Shown here piece after piece: positions 54,181-62,528 of a stretch of DNA of 64,000 nucleotides. The DNA is taken from positions 1,922,001 through 1,986,000 of the forward strand of contig NZ_AP017977.1 of NCBI RefSeq assembly GCF_000648235.2. Reading direction: 5' to 3'. The notes below the pieces were generated by a model. It did not search any database. It was given only the letters and a program-made list of their open reading frames with translations, and was not told where the DNA came from. Source of the DNA: Neochlamydia sp. S13 (GTDB taxonomy: Bacteria > Chlamydiota > Chlamydiia > Chlamydiales > Parachlamydiaceae). Every line of letters starts with the position of its first letter. The first letter of the stretch is position 1. Both the position numbers and the translations under genes were made by a program.

Positions 54181-55512
54181 ATGGATTCATTATTTAACTT
54201 TACGATAGCTTCCCTAGGAGGCATCGACATTTTTCTTGTGGCCTATGCCATTGTAGCTTTTGTCATGATCGGCACCGGCCTTGCCGGGATCATTTTATTT
54301 ACCCGTGCTAAATTTGTTAGCAGTGAAGCTTGCACCATTAAAGTTAACGAAGATCCTTCTCTCACCAAAACAGTAGCCGGAGGAAGTACACTTTTATTAG
54401 CTTTGAGCTCCAATGGTATTCCGATTCCCTCTCCTTGTGGAGGCAAAGCAACCTGCAAGCAATGCCGGGTGCAAATTCTAGAGGGCGCTAATGAACCTTT
54501 AGAGACTGATAAAGGCACTTTTACTAAGAAGCAATTGAAAGAGGGCTGGCGCTTATCATGCCAAGCTAAGGTCAAAAACGATCTGCATCTGCATGTTGAG
54601 GCTGATGCACTTGGCGTCAAAGAATGGTCTGCCACGGTGATAAGCAATCAAAATGTGGCCACCTTTATTAAAGAATTAATCGTAGAACTTCCTGAAGGAG
54701 AAGAGGTGCCTTATCGCTCAGGAGGATATTTGCAATTTCATGTTCCTCCTTTCCAAGCGAATACGGAGAGCTGGAAAAACACCATGCATCCTCAATACCA
54801 TGAAGACTGGGAAAAATTTGGATTAGTAGGACATTCTCTTGACTTTAGCAATCTACCTACAGGTTCTGAAGAGGTTATTCGCGCCTATTCTATGGCCTCC
54901 TACCCGGCAGAAGGCCGAACTTTACGATTTAATATTCGCATTGCCACTCCACCTTTTATCGCTGGGAAGCTAGCAGAAAAAATTCCTTGGGGAATCTGCT
55001 CTAGCTATACGTTTAATTTAAAAGCAGGTGATAAAATCAAGCTTTCAGGACCTTATGGCGAATCCTTTATGATCCAAGATAGCCGTGAACTTATATTTCT
55101 TATCGGTGGTGCTGGCTCATCGTTTGGACGTAGCCACATCATGCATTTGTTCAAGACAGAACAGACGCACCGTAAGGTAACCCTATGGTATGGAGCGCGC
55201 TCTTTAAAAGAAAATATTTATCAAGCTGCCTATGAAGAGCTAGAAAAAGAATTTTCCAACTTTCACTATCATTTAGTTCTTTCTGAGCCCCTTCCTAGTG
55301 ATCTTGAAACTGGCTGGCCCGCTAATGATCCTGTAAAAACAAATTATCTTTTTAAAGCTTTTGAAATAGGCCAGCTAAAGCTTATGGAAGCACCCGAAGA
55401 ATGCTTGTTCTATGTCTGTGGCCCTCCTTTGCATAATAAAAGTGTTCTTAAGCTTTTAGAGGATTATGGCGTTCCTCGGGAAAGCATTGTTCTCGATGAT
55501 TTTGGAAGCTAA
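54181..55512 (+). CDS. nqrF: Na+-translocating NADH:quinone reductase subunit F
   Basis: NqrF takes electrons from NADH and passes them through FAD and a 2Fe-2S centre into the Na+-pumping NQR complex. The 443 residues have an N-terminal membrane helix (about 10-40). A ferredoxin domain follows with cluster cysteines C86, C92, C95 and C127 (SPCGGKATCKQCRVQ, LSCQAK). The FAD site is RAYSMASYP, the NAD site LIFLIGGAGSSFGRSHIMHL, and the C-terminal signature YVCGPPLHNKSV. nadE starts 17 bp downstream. The other nqr subunits are not in this window, and a separate nqrF is usual in chlamydiae. Confidence 0.96.
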   Translation: MDSLFNFTIASLGGIDIFLVAYAIVAFVMIGTGLAGIILFTRAKFVSSEACTIKVNEDPSLTKTVAGGSTLLLALSSNGIPIPSPCGGKATCKQCRVQILEGANEPLETDKGTFTKKQLKEGWRLSCQAKVKNDLHLHVEADALGVKEWSATVISNQNVATFIKELIVELPEGEEVPYRSGGYLQFHVPPFQANTESWKNTMHPQYHEDWEKFGLVGHSLDFSNLPTGSEEVIRAYSMASYPAEGRTLRFNIRIATPPFIAGKLAEKIPWGICSSYTFNLKAGDKIKLSGPYGESFMIQDSRELIFLIGGAGSSFGRSHIMHLFKTEQTHRKVTLWYGARSLKENIYQAAYEELEKEFSNFHYHLVLSEPLPSDLETGWPANDPVKTNYLFKAFEIGQLKLMEAPEECLFYVCGPPLHNKSVLKLLEDYGVPRESIVLDDFGS

Positions 55513-55529
55513 CACCCTATTCTATTAAA

Positions 55530-57167
55530 ATGAAAATACTTGCTGCGCAAATCAATCCTACCATCGGTGCTTTAAAAGAGAATACTGACAAAATTTTGCA
55601 GGTTATAGCTCATGGTAAAAGGATAGCGGCCGATCTTATCTTATTCCCTGAATTGACGCTAACTGGTTATCCACCTCAAGATTTGCTTTTACTCCCACAT
55701 TTCATGGAACAAGTTTTGTTGCAGCTGGACAAAATCCGCGAAGCTTGTATAGACATTATCGCCATCGTAGGTCTTCCCCGACCTAATCCTGATCGTAGAG
55801 AAAAGGGCTTGTTTAATAGCGCAGCAATTATTCAAAATCAGAAAATTGTCGGATTTCAAGATAAATTTCTTTTACCCACCTATGATGTTTTTGATGAAAG
55901 ACGCTATTTTGAACCTGCGACAAGCACAAAGACATGGAATCTAAAGGGTAAAAGGGTTGGCATTACTGTGTGTGAAGATATTTGGCAGCATAGCGCTCTT
56001 GTTGCAGAAACCTCCTATCATAAAAATCCTGTGGAAGAGCTCCTTCCTTTAAAGCCTGAACTTTTGCTCAATCTCTCTGCCTCCCCTTTTAGCCTCTCTA
56101 AATTTGCCACTCGCATGAAAGTCTGCTCTGAAGCGGCTAGAACATTACGTTGCCCCCTTATCTTCTGTAATCAAGTAGGAGCCAATGATAGCTTAATTTT
56201 TGATGGTTACAGTCAACACTTAAATGCTAAGGGAGAACTAGTGCATCTCGCCAAAGGGTTTGAAGAAGATTGGCTGTTAATAGATCTAAACGCTTCATCT
56301 CCCCTTATTTACCCGCAAAAGATAGCTACTGAAGAGCTTTATAAAGCTCTTATTCTAGGAGTAAAAGATTACTTTCACAAATCAGGCTTTCAGAAAGCAT
56401 GCCTAGGATTATCAGGTGGTATTGACTCAGCCGTAGTGGCTTGTATTGCTGTAAAGGCCTTGGGTGCTAAAAATGTGATGGGAGTCAGCATGCCCTCCCG
56501 TTATTCCTCCCCTGGCAGCAAAGAGGATGCCCAAATATTAGCCCACAACTTGGGCATCGATTATCGACAAATTTGTATTGAAAAAGCTTTTCAAAGCTAC
56601 CTGGAATTATTAGAGCCTCAATTTAGAACACTACCGATCGATCATACGGAAGAAAATTTACAAGCACGGGTACGAGGGATGATTCTCATGGCTCTTTCAA
56701 ATAAATTTGGGCATATGGTTTTGAACACAGGAAATAAAAGTGAGCTGGCAATGGGCTATTCCACCCTTTATGGGGATATGTGTGGAGCTTTAGCAGTCCT
56801 TGGCGATGTCTTAAAAAGGGAGGTTTATGCTCTAGCCCGCTGGATTAATCGTCACCAAGTTATCATTCCGCTAAGCACGCTTGATAAACCCCCTTCTGCA
56901 GAGCTAAGACCTAACCAGACCGATCAAGATTCCCTCCCTCCTTATGAAACAATCGACCATATTTTACAAGCTTACGTAGAAGAGGGCCAATCCTCTGAAA
57001 GGATTGCTAAAAATTTTGACTATCCTGTGAAATTAATAGAAGAGCTTATCCGAAAGATTCACCAAAATGAATACAAGCGTCGTCAGTCACCTCCCGCCTT
57101 ACGTATCTCTGAGAAGGCCTTCTTAACAGGCCGCTGCTTTCCTATTGTGGAGCGTTGGATAAACTAA
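55530..57167 (+). CDS. nadE: Glutamine-dependent NAD+ synthetase
   Basis: NadE amidates nicotinic acid adenine dinucleotide to NAD+ using glutamine. The N-terminal nitrilase-type glutaminase has Glu in FPELTLTGYP, Lys in DKFLLPTYDVF and Cys in TVCEDIWQHS. The C-terminal synthetase has the PP-loop LGLSGGIDSAVVACIA (near residue 290), NTGNKSELAMGYSTLYGD and the substrate-site DKPPSAELRPNQTDQDSLP. The 545 residues are a normal two-domain length. It lies 17 bp after nqrF and is probably in the same transcript. The ATG has only a weak ribosome binding site. Confidence 0.96.
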   Translation: MKILAAQINPTIGALKENTDKILQVIAHGKRIAADLILFPELTLTGYPPQDLLLLPHFMEQVLLQLDKIREACIDIIAIVGLPRPNPDRREKGLFNSAAIIQNQKIVGFQDKFLLPTYDVFDERRYFEPATSTKTWNLKGKRVGITVCEDIWQHSALVAETSYHKNPVEELLPLKPELLLNLSASPFSLSKFATRMKVCSEAARTLRCPLIFCNQVGANDSLIFDGYSQHLNAKGELVHLAKGFEEDWLLIDLNASSPLIYPQKIATEELYKALILGVKDYFHKSGFQKACLGLSGGIDSAVVACIAVKALGAKNVMGVSMPSRYSSPGSKEDAQILAHNLGIDYRQICIEKAFQSYLELLEPQFRTLPIDHTEENLQARVRGMILMALSNKFGHMVLNTGNKSELAMGYSTLYGDMCGALAVLGDVLKREVYALARWINRHQVIIPLSTLDKPPSAELRPNQTDQDSLPPYETIDHILQAYVEEGQSSERIAKNFDYPVKLIEELIRKIHQNEYKRRQSPPALRISEKAFLTGRCFPIVERWIN

Positions 57168-57211
57168 GATTTAGCGGCCTTAAAAAAAAGCTCTATACAC
57201 CCTTTTGCTTC

Positions 57212-57577
57212 TTAATCAAGAATATCTTCTATTCTCATTTTCTTAATGGTTCTATTTAAGCATAAAGGGCACAAACGCTCTTCCTGATACTGTTGTAGTA
57301 TATCAGCAGCTTTTTTGCAAATCATGCAAACCTCTGGAGGTGATAAGCTGTCTGCTTGGTCTAGATTTTTCTTACGAATTGCGATGCGAGCTTTTAGACG
57401 CTCGATTAATTCAGCATTTCTTGTAGATTGAGAGCTAACTTTTTTGCTACAAGCTTTTTTTTCTAAGAGAGGAGGATTTTTCTTTAAACGAGATAATCCC
57501 TTGGATAAGAAAAACATACTATCTTGAGGTTCAAGAATATGCTTGATTAGGGGTGCATGGTGGTATGTGCAATTCAT
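57212..57577 (-). CDS. Small CxxC zinc-ribbon-like hypothetical protein
   Basis: The 121-residue protein is basic in the middle, with a C-terminal pair of CxxC motifs (CMICKK and CPLCLN) 23 residues apart that could bind one zinc. No named family was recognised. It is convergent with nadE, 44 bp away. A DNA- or RNA-binding role is only a guess from composition. Confidence 0.65.
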   Translation of the reverse strand: MNCTYHHAPLIKHILEPQDSMFFLSKGLSRLKKNPPLLEKKACSKKVSSQSTRNAELIERLKARIAIRKKNLDQADSLSPPEVCMICKKAADILQQYQEERLCPLCLNRTIKKMRIEDILD

Positions 57578-57904
57578 GAGTCTTTCATAAAAAATTTATA
57601 TCTTAGGTTAAGTGTAAGCTTTTTTTTCCTGCAACATCAATTCCCTGCATAAAAATGAAGCGTTTTATAAATAACATTTAATTAGCAAAATATTTTATCG
57701 CAAGAGCAAAAAATTAATAAGCAACATACACCCTAGTGTAAATCTTCCCAGTCTTACATAAACACCTATCATACTGCCTATAAATGCATTAAATTCAGCT
57801 TAACGCTATAGGGTAATTGCATGCATATTCTTAAGGGGCTTTTGCCTTTGATAATAATAGTCACGTCCATTCGCTTGATGCCTCTGCTGCCAGTAAAGTC
57901 CATT
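57578..57904. other. Intergenic region, nothing recognised
   Basis: A+T-rich, with no coding frame of note and no clear terminator. Confidence 0.45.
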
Positions 57905-58923
57905 TTAGCCGAAATTTCTAAGATGGCTTAATAGAAATATTTGTGGATCTATTACTAGAGGGCTAGATTCTTGCCAAGCATATCTCATTAAATTAAATCC
58001 TCTCTTTAGAAATTCCGCCTTATCGATAGTTAGTATACCATCTTCTTTATCTTTCAACACTTCCATTTGTAAGCTGTTTCTTACTGCATCTGCTTGCCTA
58101 AAAAGCTTTAAGCCTATCAAATGCTGAAAAACGTAAAACGGTGTCAAGCACTGCGCTAATATCACCAAACATCCCACTTTTTTGCTGAAAAGTGACACGA
58201 GCCAATTTCCTAGCGTTTTTAAGCCTGTCGGTAAAGCCCATAAGTACCCAGCCATTTTCGATCATCAGCGGCCACCATAACTTCCCAATGTTTTTGCAAA
58301 TCTTCGCTAGCATACTTAAGCGCCAAGTGATTACGCTGGACGGCAGCAAGCACGACTTCCCTATCGTTGCGGAGCTGTTTGCTAGCATACTTAAGCGCCA
58401 GGTGATTACGCTGGACAGCGGCAAGCACGACTTCCTTGTCGTTTCGAAGCTGTTTGCTAGCATACTTAAGCGCCGAACCGTTTTCCTGAATAGCGTCAAA
58501 CACGACTTTCTTATCGTTTTGAAGCTGTTTGCTAGCATACTTAAGGGCCAAACCGTTTTCCTGAACAGCGGCAAGAACGACATCTCTATCGCTTTTAAGC
58601 GTATTACTACCATCCTTAAGAGCTAAGCCATTCTTTTGAACACTAGCTAGCAAAGCTTTCTTTTCCTTATTGCATACTACATCATAAATTCCTACAAGTA
58701 TGTTTCCTAGAACAGGAACTAACAAAATTAAGCACCGCCTAAAGCTTTTTTGGTCAAGGTGAGTGTAATAGACGTTTTTGGATATATTCTCTTTTTGCTT
58801 AAAAGGTAAAATAACAACTTTTTGAAAGATATCGACTAAATTAGTCACCGTGCTGACGATAGGTATGTAGTCAGCCCCTCGATCAATAGATAAGCAAGCT
58901 TTAGATAAAGAATTTATTAGCAT
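57905..58923 (-). pseudogene. DUF4116-repeat protein, broken by frameshifts
   Basis: The first frame (58219-58923, 234 aa) has hydrophobic segments (YIPIVSTVTNLVDIF near residue 19, LILLVPVLGNILVGIYDVV near 65-83). Five DUF4116-type repeats of 25 residues follow (VVLAAVQENGLALKYASKQ then LQND). It stops soon after the last full repeat. The repeat then continues in a second frame (ENGWVLMGFTDRLKNARK), and a plausible C-terminus (LTIDKAEFLKRGFNLMRYAW) follows in a third frame, ending at 57905. At least two frameshifts are needed to join them. DUF4116 repeats are common in amoeba-associated chlamydiae; their function is unknown. The 234-aa piece alone could still be expressed. Confidence 0.6.
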
Positions 58924-59229
58924 GAATCCTCTATTGGTGGTAAATTTATAATATTTCTATCATACAAAATTTCTCTTAAAAAGAAAACAATAACAACTTT
59001 TATATGGAGAGATCATCAAGTAGTTCTATAAATTAATATGATTTAATAATTGCCCAGGAGGCAATAGCATACATACCCTTCACTGCCTTTAGGAATAATA
59101 GTAAAAGACACTGATTTGATGCTTTGGCAGCCATAAGATCACTTTGGGCACTAGTTCTAGCAAAACTTATTAGACGTTCGTGCATAGATTAAAGAACACC
59201 TATCTTCTTATAAGGGCTATGCAATTAAA

Positions 59230-59525
59230 TTAAATTCCGTGCTGGTAGGAACTTCTTTCCATTAAGTTCTTGTCAAAGCTCTTTAGCATCCCCTGCAGAT
59301 AGGGTATAACAAGGAACAGGCGGCCTCGGAAGCTGGCAGGACAATTAGCTGTAAAAGTAATTCTTAGCAGAGCTTTTAGAGGCAAATCATAAACGGCTTT
59401 AATCATCAGTACCCCTAGGATAGATTCAGCGGAGGAATTCTTGGGCACCCCTTCTTACCCATGTTTTTATTTTCCCTCCATCCTTTAATGGCTTCATCTT
59501 TAGAACCATAAAGTTATGCTTTCTC
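59230..59525 (-). pseudogene. IS5-like transposase fragment
   Basis: The minus-strand frames GSKDEAIKGWRENKNMGKKG and (after a shift) SSAESILGVLMIKAVYDLPL then KALLR match the N-terminal part of IS5/IS1182-type transposases, where a G-R-P stretch is followed by xLMIKAVxxLPLR. The rest of the element is not recognisable. The flanking stretches 58924-59229 and 59526-59931 show no gene. Confidence 0.55.
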
Positions 59526-59931
59526 TTTGCATTAAAGCGTTGTTATACGCTTTGAAAAAACTTAGTCTGCATAATCAACCCGCTGAAACATGTCTCTCTA
59601 CTTAGTTCGAGGGCCAGGGGGTTTTATAAATTACGGGGCTGCATAAGGATTATCTTAAAAGCGTATTATACTCGGACTAATTACATAAGTGGTAAGTAAG
59701 TTCTTTTTTCCATTGCGTGCCTATATTTTTGTTTTTGCAAGCTAATTTTATAGTTTTTAAGTGTGAAAGAGCCATCTTATCGCCTCGCTTCCTATCATTT
59801 ACACAACAACGCTGATCAGACTAAGCAGAGCATCTTATGTTTCATGGCATAATTGTTAATGATAAATACAAGAATCTTTTTGAAAAAAGAAAAAGCTAAA
59901 AGCTTCATACACCACTATTCTAAAGTTATAG
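59526..59931. other. Intergenic region, nothing recognised
   Basis: No frame or RNA structure could be supported here. Confidence 0.4.
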
Positions 59932-59974
59932 CTGTTTACAAAACTTTTTTATTATTTCAAAGCCTTGTAAACAG
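59932..59974 (-). terminator. Possible terminator downstream of asnS
   Basis: The 10-bp perfect inverted arms CTGTTTACAA (59932-59941) and TTGTAAACAG (59965-59974) lie 13 bp after the asnS stop, around a 23-base A/T-rich loop. There is no strong U-tract, so this is tentative. Confidence 0.35.
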
Positions 59975-59986
59975 TTTTAGAAAACT

Positions 59987-61390
59987 TTAAAATTCAGCTT
60001 TACCAGGATAACGAGGAAAAGGAATAACATCGCGTATATTTTCCATCCCAGAAACAAACTGAATGAGACGTTCAAATCCTACGCCATACCCAGCATGGGG
60101 GACAGTCCCATATTTACGTAGCTCAAGATACCACCAATAATCATCTGGCGATAGACCACCTGCTTTGAGCTTGTGCTCTAGCACATCTAAACGTTCTTCT
60201 CTTTGGCTACCACCTATGATCTCCCCTATTTTAGGCACAAGAACATCCATAGCTGCCACTGTCTTGTTGTCGCTATTATCCCGCATATAGAAAGCTTTAA
60301 TCTGCTTAGGATAATCCGTTAGGATGACAGGCTTGGCAAAAAATTCTTCTGCCAAATAACGCTCATGCTCGGATTGCAAATCTAGCCCCCATTTCACCGG
60401 GTATTCAAAATTTTTTCCTGATTTCTCAAGGATGCGTACTGCATAAGAATAGGTGGCCCGTTCAAAAGGTGTATTAATGACATGCTGCAAACGCTCAATT
60501 AATCCCGTGGAAACATGCTTGTCAAAAAACTCCATATCTTCCGCGCAATTATCTAAAGCATACTTAAGAACAAATTTAAGATACTCTTCTGCATTATCCA
60601 TGTTGTCATTAATATCGGCAAAAGCCATTTCTGGCTCAATCATCCAAAACTCTGCTAAATGGCGGGAGGTATTAGAATTTTCAGCGCGAAAAGTGGGGCC
60701 AAAGGTATAAACATCCGATAAAGCACAGGCGTAAATTTCGCCATTGAGCTGGCCAGAAACAGTGAGATAAGCAGGCTTACCAAAAAAGTCTTGGGAGTAG
60801 TCGATCTGCCCATTAGGAAGGCGCGGATTAGCACTAGGCTCCAGCGTTGTAACCCGAAACATTTTTCCCGCCCCCTCGCAATCAGAGGCCGTAATGACAG
60901 GTGTATGTAAATATAAAAAGCCTTTTTGCTGATAAAAAAGATGGGTAGCAAAGGCTAAGCTATTTCTTAAACGAGTAATAGCCCCTAAAGTATTCGTGCG
61001 GGGGCGAAGATGAGCAATCGATCGCAAAAATTCAAACGAATGGCGTTTTTTCTGTAAAGGGTAGGCTTCTGGATCGCATGTGCCAATGATAGTTAAAGAT
61101 TTAGCTTGCATTTCCCAAACTTGATCTTTACCAGGATTTTCTACAATCTTGCCCACTACGGCAACCGATACGCCGGTAGATAGATGGCTAAGAATTTTCT
61201 CATAATCAGGTAAATCTGGATTCAGAATAACTTGAAAGTTTGAGAGGGTAGATCCATCGTTAACTTCGGCAAAGGAAAAAGTTTTTTGATTGCGAACAGT
61301 TCGCACCCAGCCTTTAATCGTCACCTCTTGTCCTAATAATGAAGGAACTCCAGGAGCCGGGTATTTGAGTTGTTTAATTTTTACGCGCAT
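59987..61390 (-). CDS. asnS: Asparaginyl-tRNA synthetase
   Basis: This class IIb synthetase charges tRNA-Asn. The 467 residues have an N-terminal OB-fold anticodon-binding domain (VTIKGWVRTVRNQKTFSFAE). The catalytic domain shows LHTPVITASDCEGAGKMF, TFGPTFRAENSNTSRHLAEF and the motif 3 region GYGVGFERLIQFV, with the C-terminal end IPFPRYPGKAEF. The AsnRS-type NTSRHLAEFWM distinguishes it from AspRS. The start is 10 bp after the nfo stop, so the two genes form an operon. Confidence 0.96.
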   Translation of the reverse strand: MRVKIKQLKYPAPGVPSLLGQEVTIKGWVRTVRNQKTFSFAEVNDGSTLSNFQVILNPDLPDYEKILSHLSTGVSVAVVGKIVENPGKDQVWEMQAKSLTIIGTCDPEAYPLQKKRHSFEFLRSIAHLRPRTNTLGAITRLRNSLAFATHLFYQQKGFLYLHTPVITASDCEGAGKMFRVTTLEPSANPRLPNGQIDYSQDFFGKPAYLTVSGQLNGEIYACALSDVYTFGPTFRAENSNTSRHLAEFWMIEPEMAFADINDNMDNAEEYLKFVLKYALDNCAEDMEFFDKHVSTGLIERLQHVINTPFERATYSYAVRILEKSGKNFEYPVKWGLDLQSEHERYLAEEFFAKPVILTDYPKQIKAFYMRDNSDNKTVAAMDVLVPKIGEIIGGSQREERLDVLEHKLKAGGLSPDDYWWYLELRKYGTVPHAGYGVGFERLIQFVSGMENIRDVIPFPRYPGKAEF

Positions 61391-61400
61391 AATAATAGCC

Positions 61401-62264
61401 TCATGATTTTACAAAGTCTCGTAGCATTTGAATTTCAACTTTCCATATAAGGGGGTCTTTGGGAGTCTCAAGGTATTTAGGCATCGCTTGAGTTTGAGGA
61501 TGATTCATTAAAAATTTAAAGCAATCCATGCCAATAAGTCCTTTACCCAGATATTGATGCCGATCTACACGGGAGCCTAAACCTTTAAGTGAATCGTTAA
61601 GATGAAAGGCATATAGATGTTTAAAACCCACCAGTTGATCAAATTTTTTAAATGTTTCCTCACAAGCTAAAGTCGAACTTAAATCATAACCGGCAGCAAA
61701 AAGGTGGCAAGTATCTAGGCACACCCCTATCGGCAGGCGATTCTCTACTTTGTCTATAATATAGGCTAACTCCTCAAAACGCCAGCCAACTGCCGACCCT
61801 TGCCCTGCAGTATTTTCTAAAAGTAAGCGAGTATCCCCCTCTTGAAGAAGAGGCTCATAAGTTAACAAGCTCTCCACGATTCTATCTAAGCATTCTTGAG
61901 GGTCTCTATCAATCGCTGCACCTGGATGAAAATTTAAAAAAGAAATACTCAGCTTTAAACAACGCTCGATCTCAAGGCCAAAAGCTTCGCGACTTTTTCT
62001 CAAATTTTCTGGATCCGGTGCCCCCAGGTTAATCATATAGCTAGCATGGCTCATAATTTTTTGCAAATGAGTTTCTTTAAGTGCCGCATACCAAGCATCG
62101 ATAACCTCTGGCATTAAAGGTTTTGCATTCCACTGCCTTTGATTACTGGTAAAGAGCTGAATAGTAGTCGCTCCTATCTCTTGTCCCTCATATAAAGCAT
62201 TCTGTACTCCCCCAGCTGCCGAGGTATGAGCTCCTATGAGAAGATTTTCGGCTTTTGTTGTCAT
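61401..62264 (-). CDS. nfo: Endonuclease IV (AP endonuclease)
   Basis: Nfo cuts DNA at abasic sites in base-excision repair using a trinuclear zinc centre. The metal-site motifs are in family order: IGAHTSAAGG, LNFHPGAA, LLENTAGQGS, VCLDTCHLFAAGYD, AFHLNDS and DRHQYLGKGLIG. The frame is open up to 62357, but the ATG at 62264 has GAGGGG a few bases upstream and gives 287 residues, the usual length, so I use it. asnS follows 10 bp downstream. It is divergent from murJ. Confidence 0.96.
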   Translation of the reverse strand: MTTKAENLLIGAHTSAAGGVQNALYEGQEIGATTIQLFTSNQRQWNAKPLMPEVIDAWYAALKETHLQKIMSHASYMINLGAPDPENLRKSREAFGLEIERCLKLSISFLNFHPGAAIDRDPQECLDRIVESLLTYEPLLQEGDTRLLLENTAGQGSAVGWRFEELAYIIDKVENRLPIGVCLDTCHLFAAGYDLSSTLACEETFKKFDQLVGFKHLYAFHLNDSLKGLGSRVDRHQYLGKGLIGMDCFKFLMNHPQTQAMPKYLETPKDPLIWKVEIQMLRDFVKS

Positions 62265-62470
62265 CTGATCCCCTCTTCTTTCCAATTTTATAAGCACGCC
62301 ATCATAACAGCCTAGCCGGTTGTTGACAAGAAAAGTAGCATCACCTGTAAGGTGCAAAATAAAAAAAAGAGCTAGCTTGTTGTTTAAAATAATTTAAACT
62401 TTCTAAAACATAGAAGAAGCTCTAATTAAGAACCGCACTTCTTCATGCATTCGTGGCCTTCAATCTACCC

Positions 62471-62499
62471 TTGCTTTCTTTTGTTTCTTTATTGATAAT
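62471..62499 (+). promoter_or_regulatory. Possible promoter of murJ
   Basis: TTGCTT (62471-62476), a 17-base spacer and GATAAT (62494-62499), 30 bases before the murJ ATG. Confidence 0.45.
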
Positions 62500-62528
62500 A
62501 TTTTCTTTAACCAAACTTAAAAATTGCC

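Noticed and set aside
58098-58626. Long overlapping frames on both strands over the DUF4116 repeats
   Set aside because: Repeats with a period divisible by three keep all six frames open; only the DUF4116 frame encodes a known repeat.
62265-62357. Longer nfo reading frame starting at 62357
   Set aside because: The extra 31 residues are not nfo-like, and the ATG at 62264 has a good GAGGGG site and gives the normal length.
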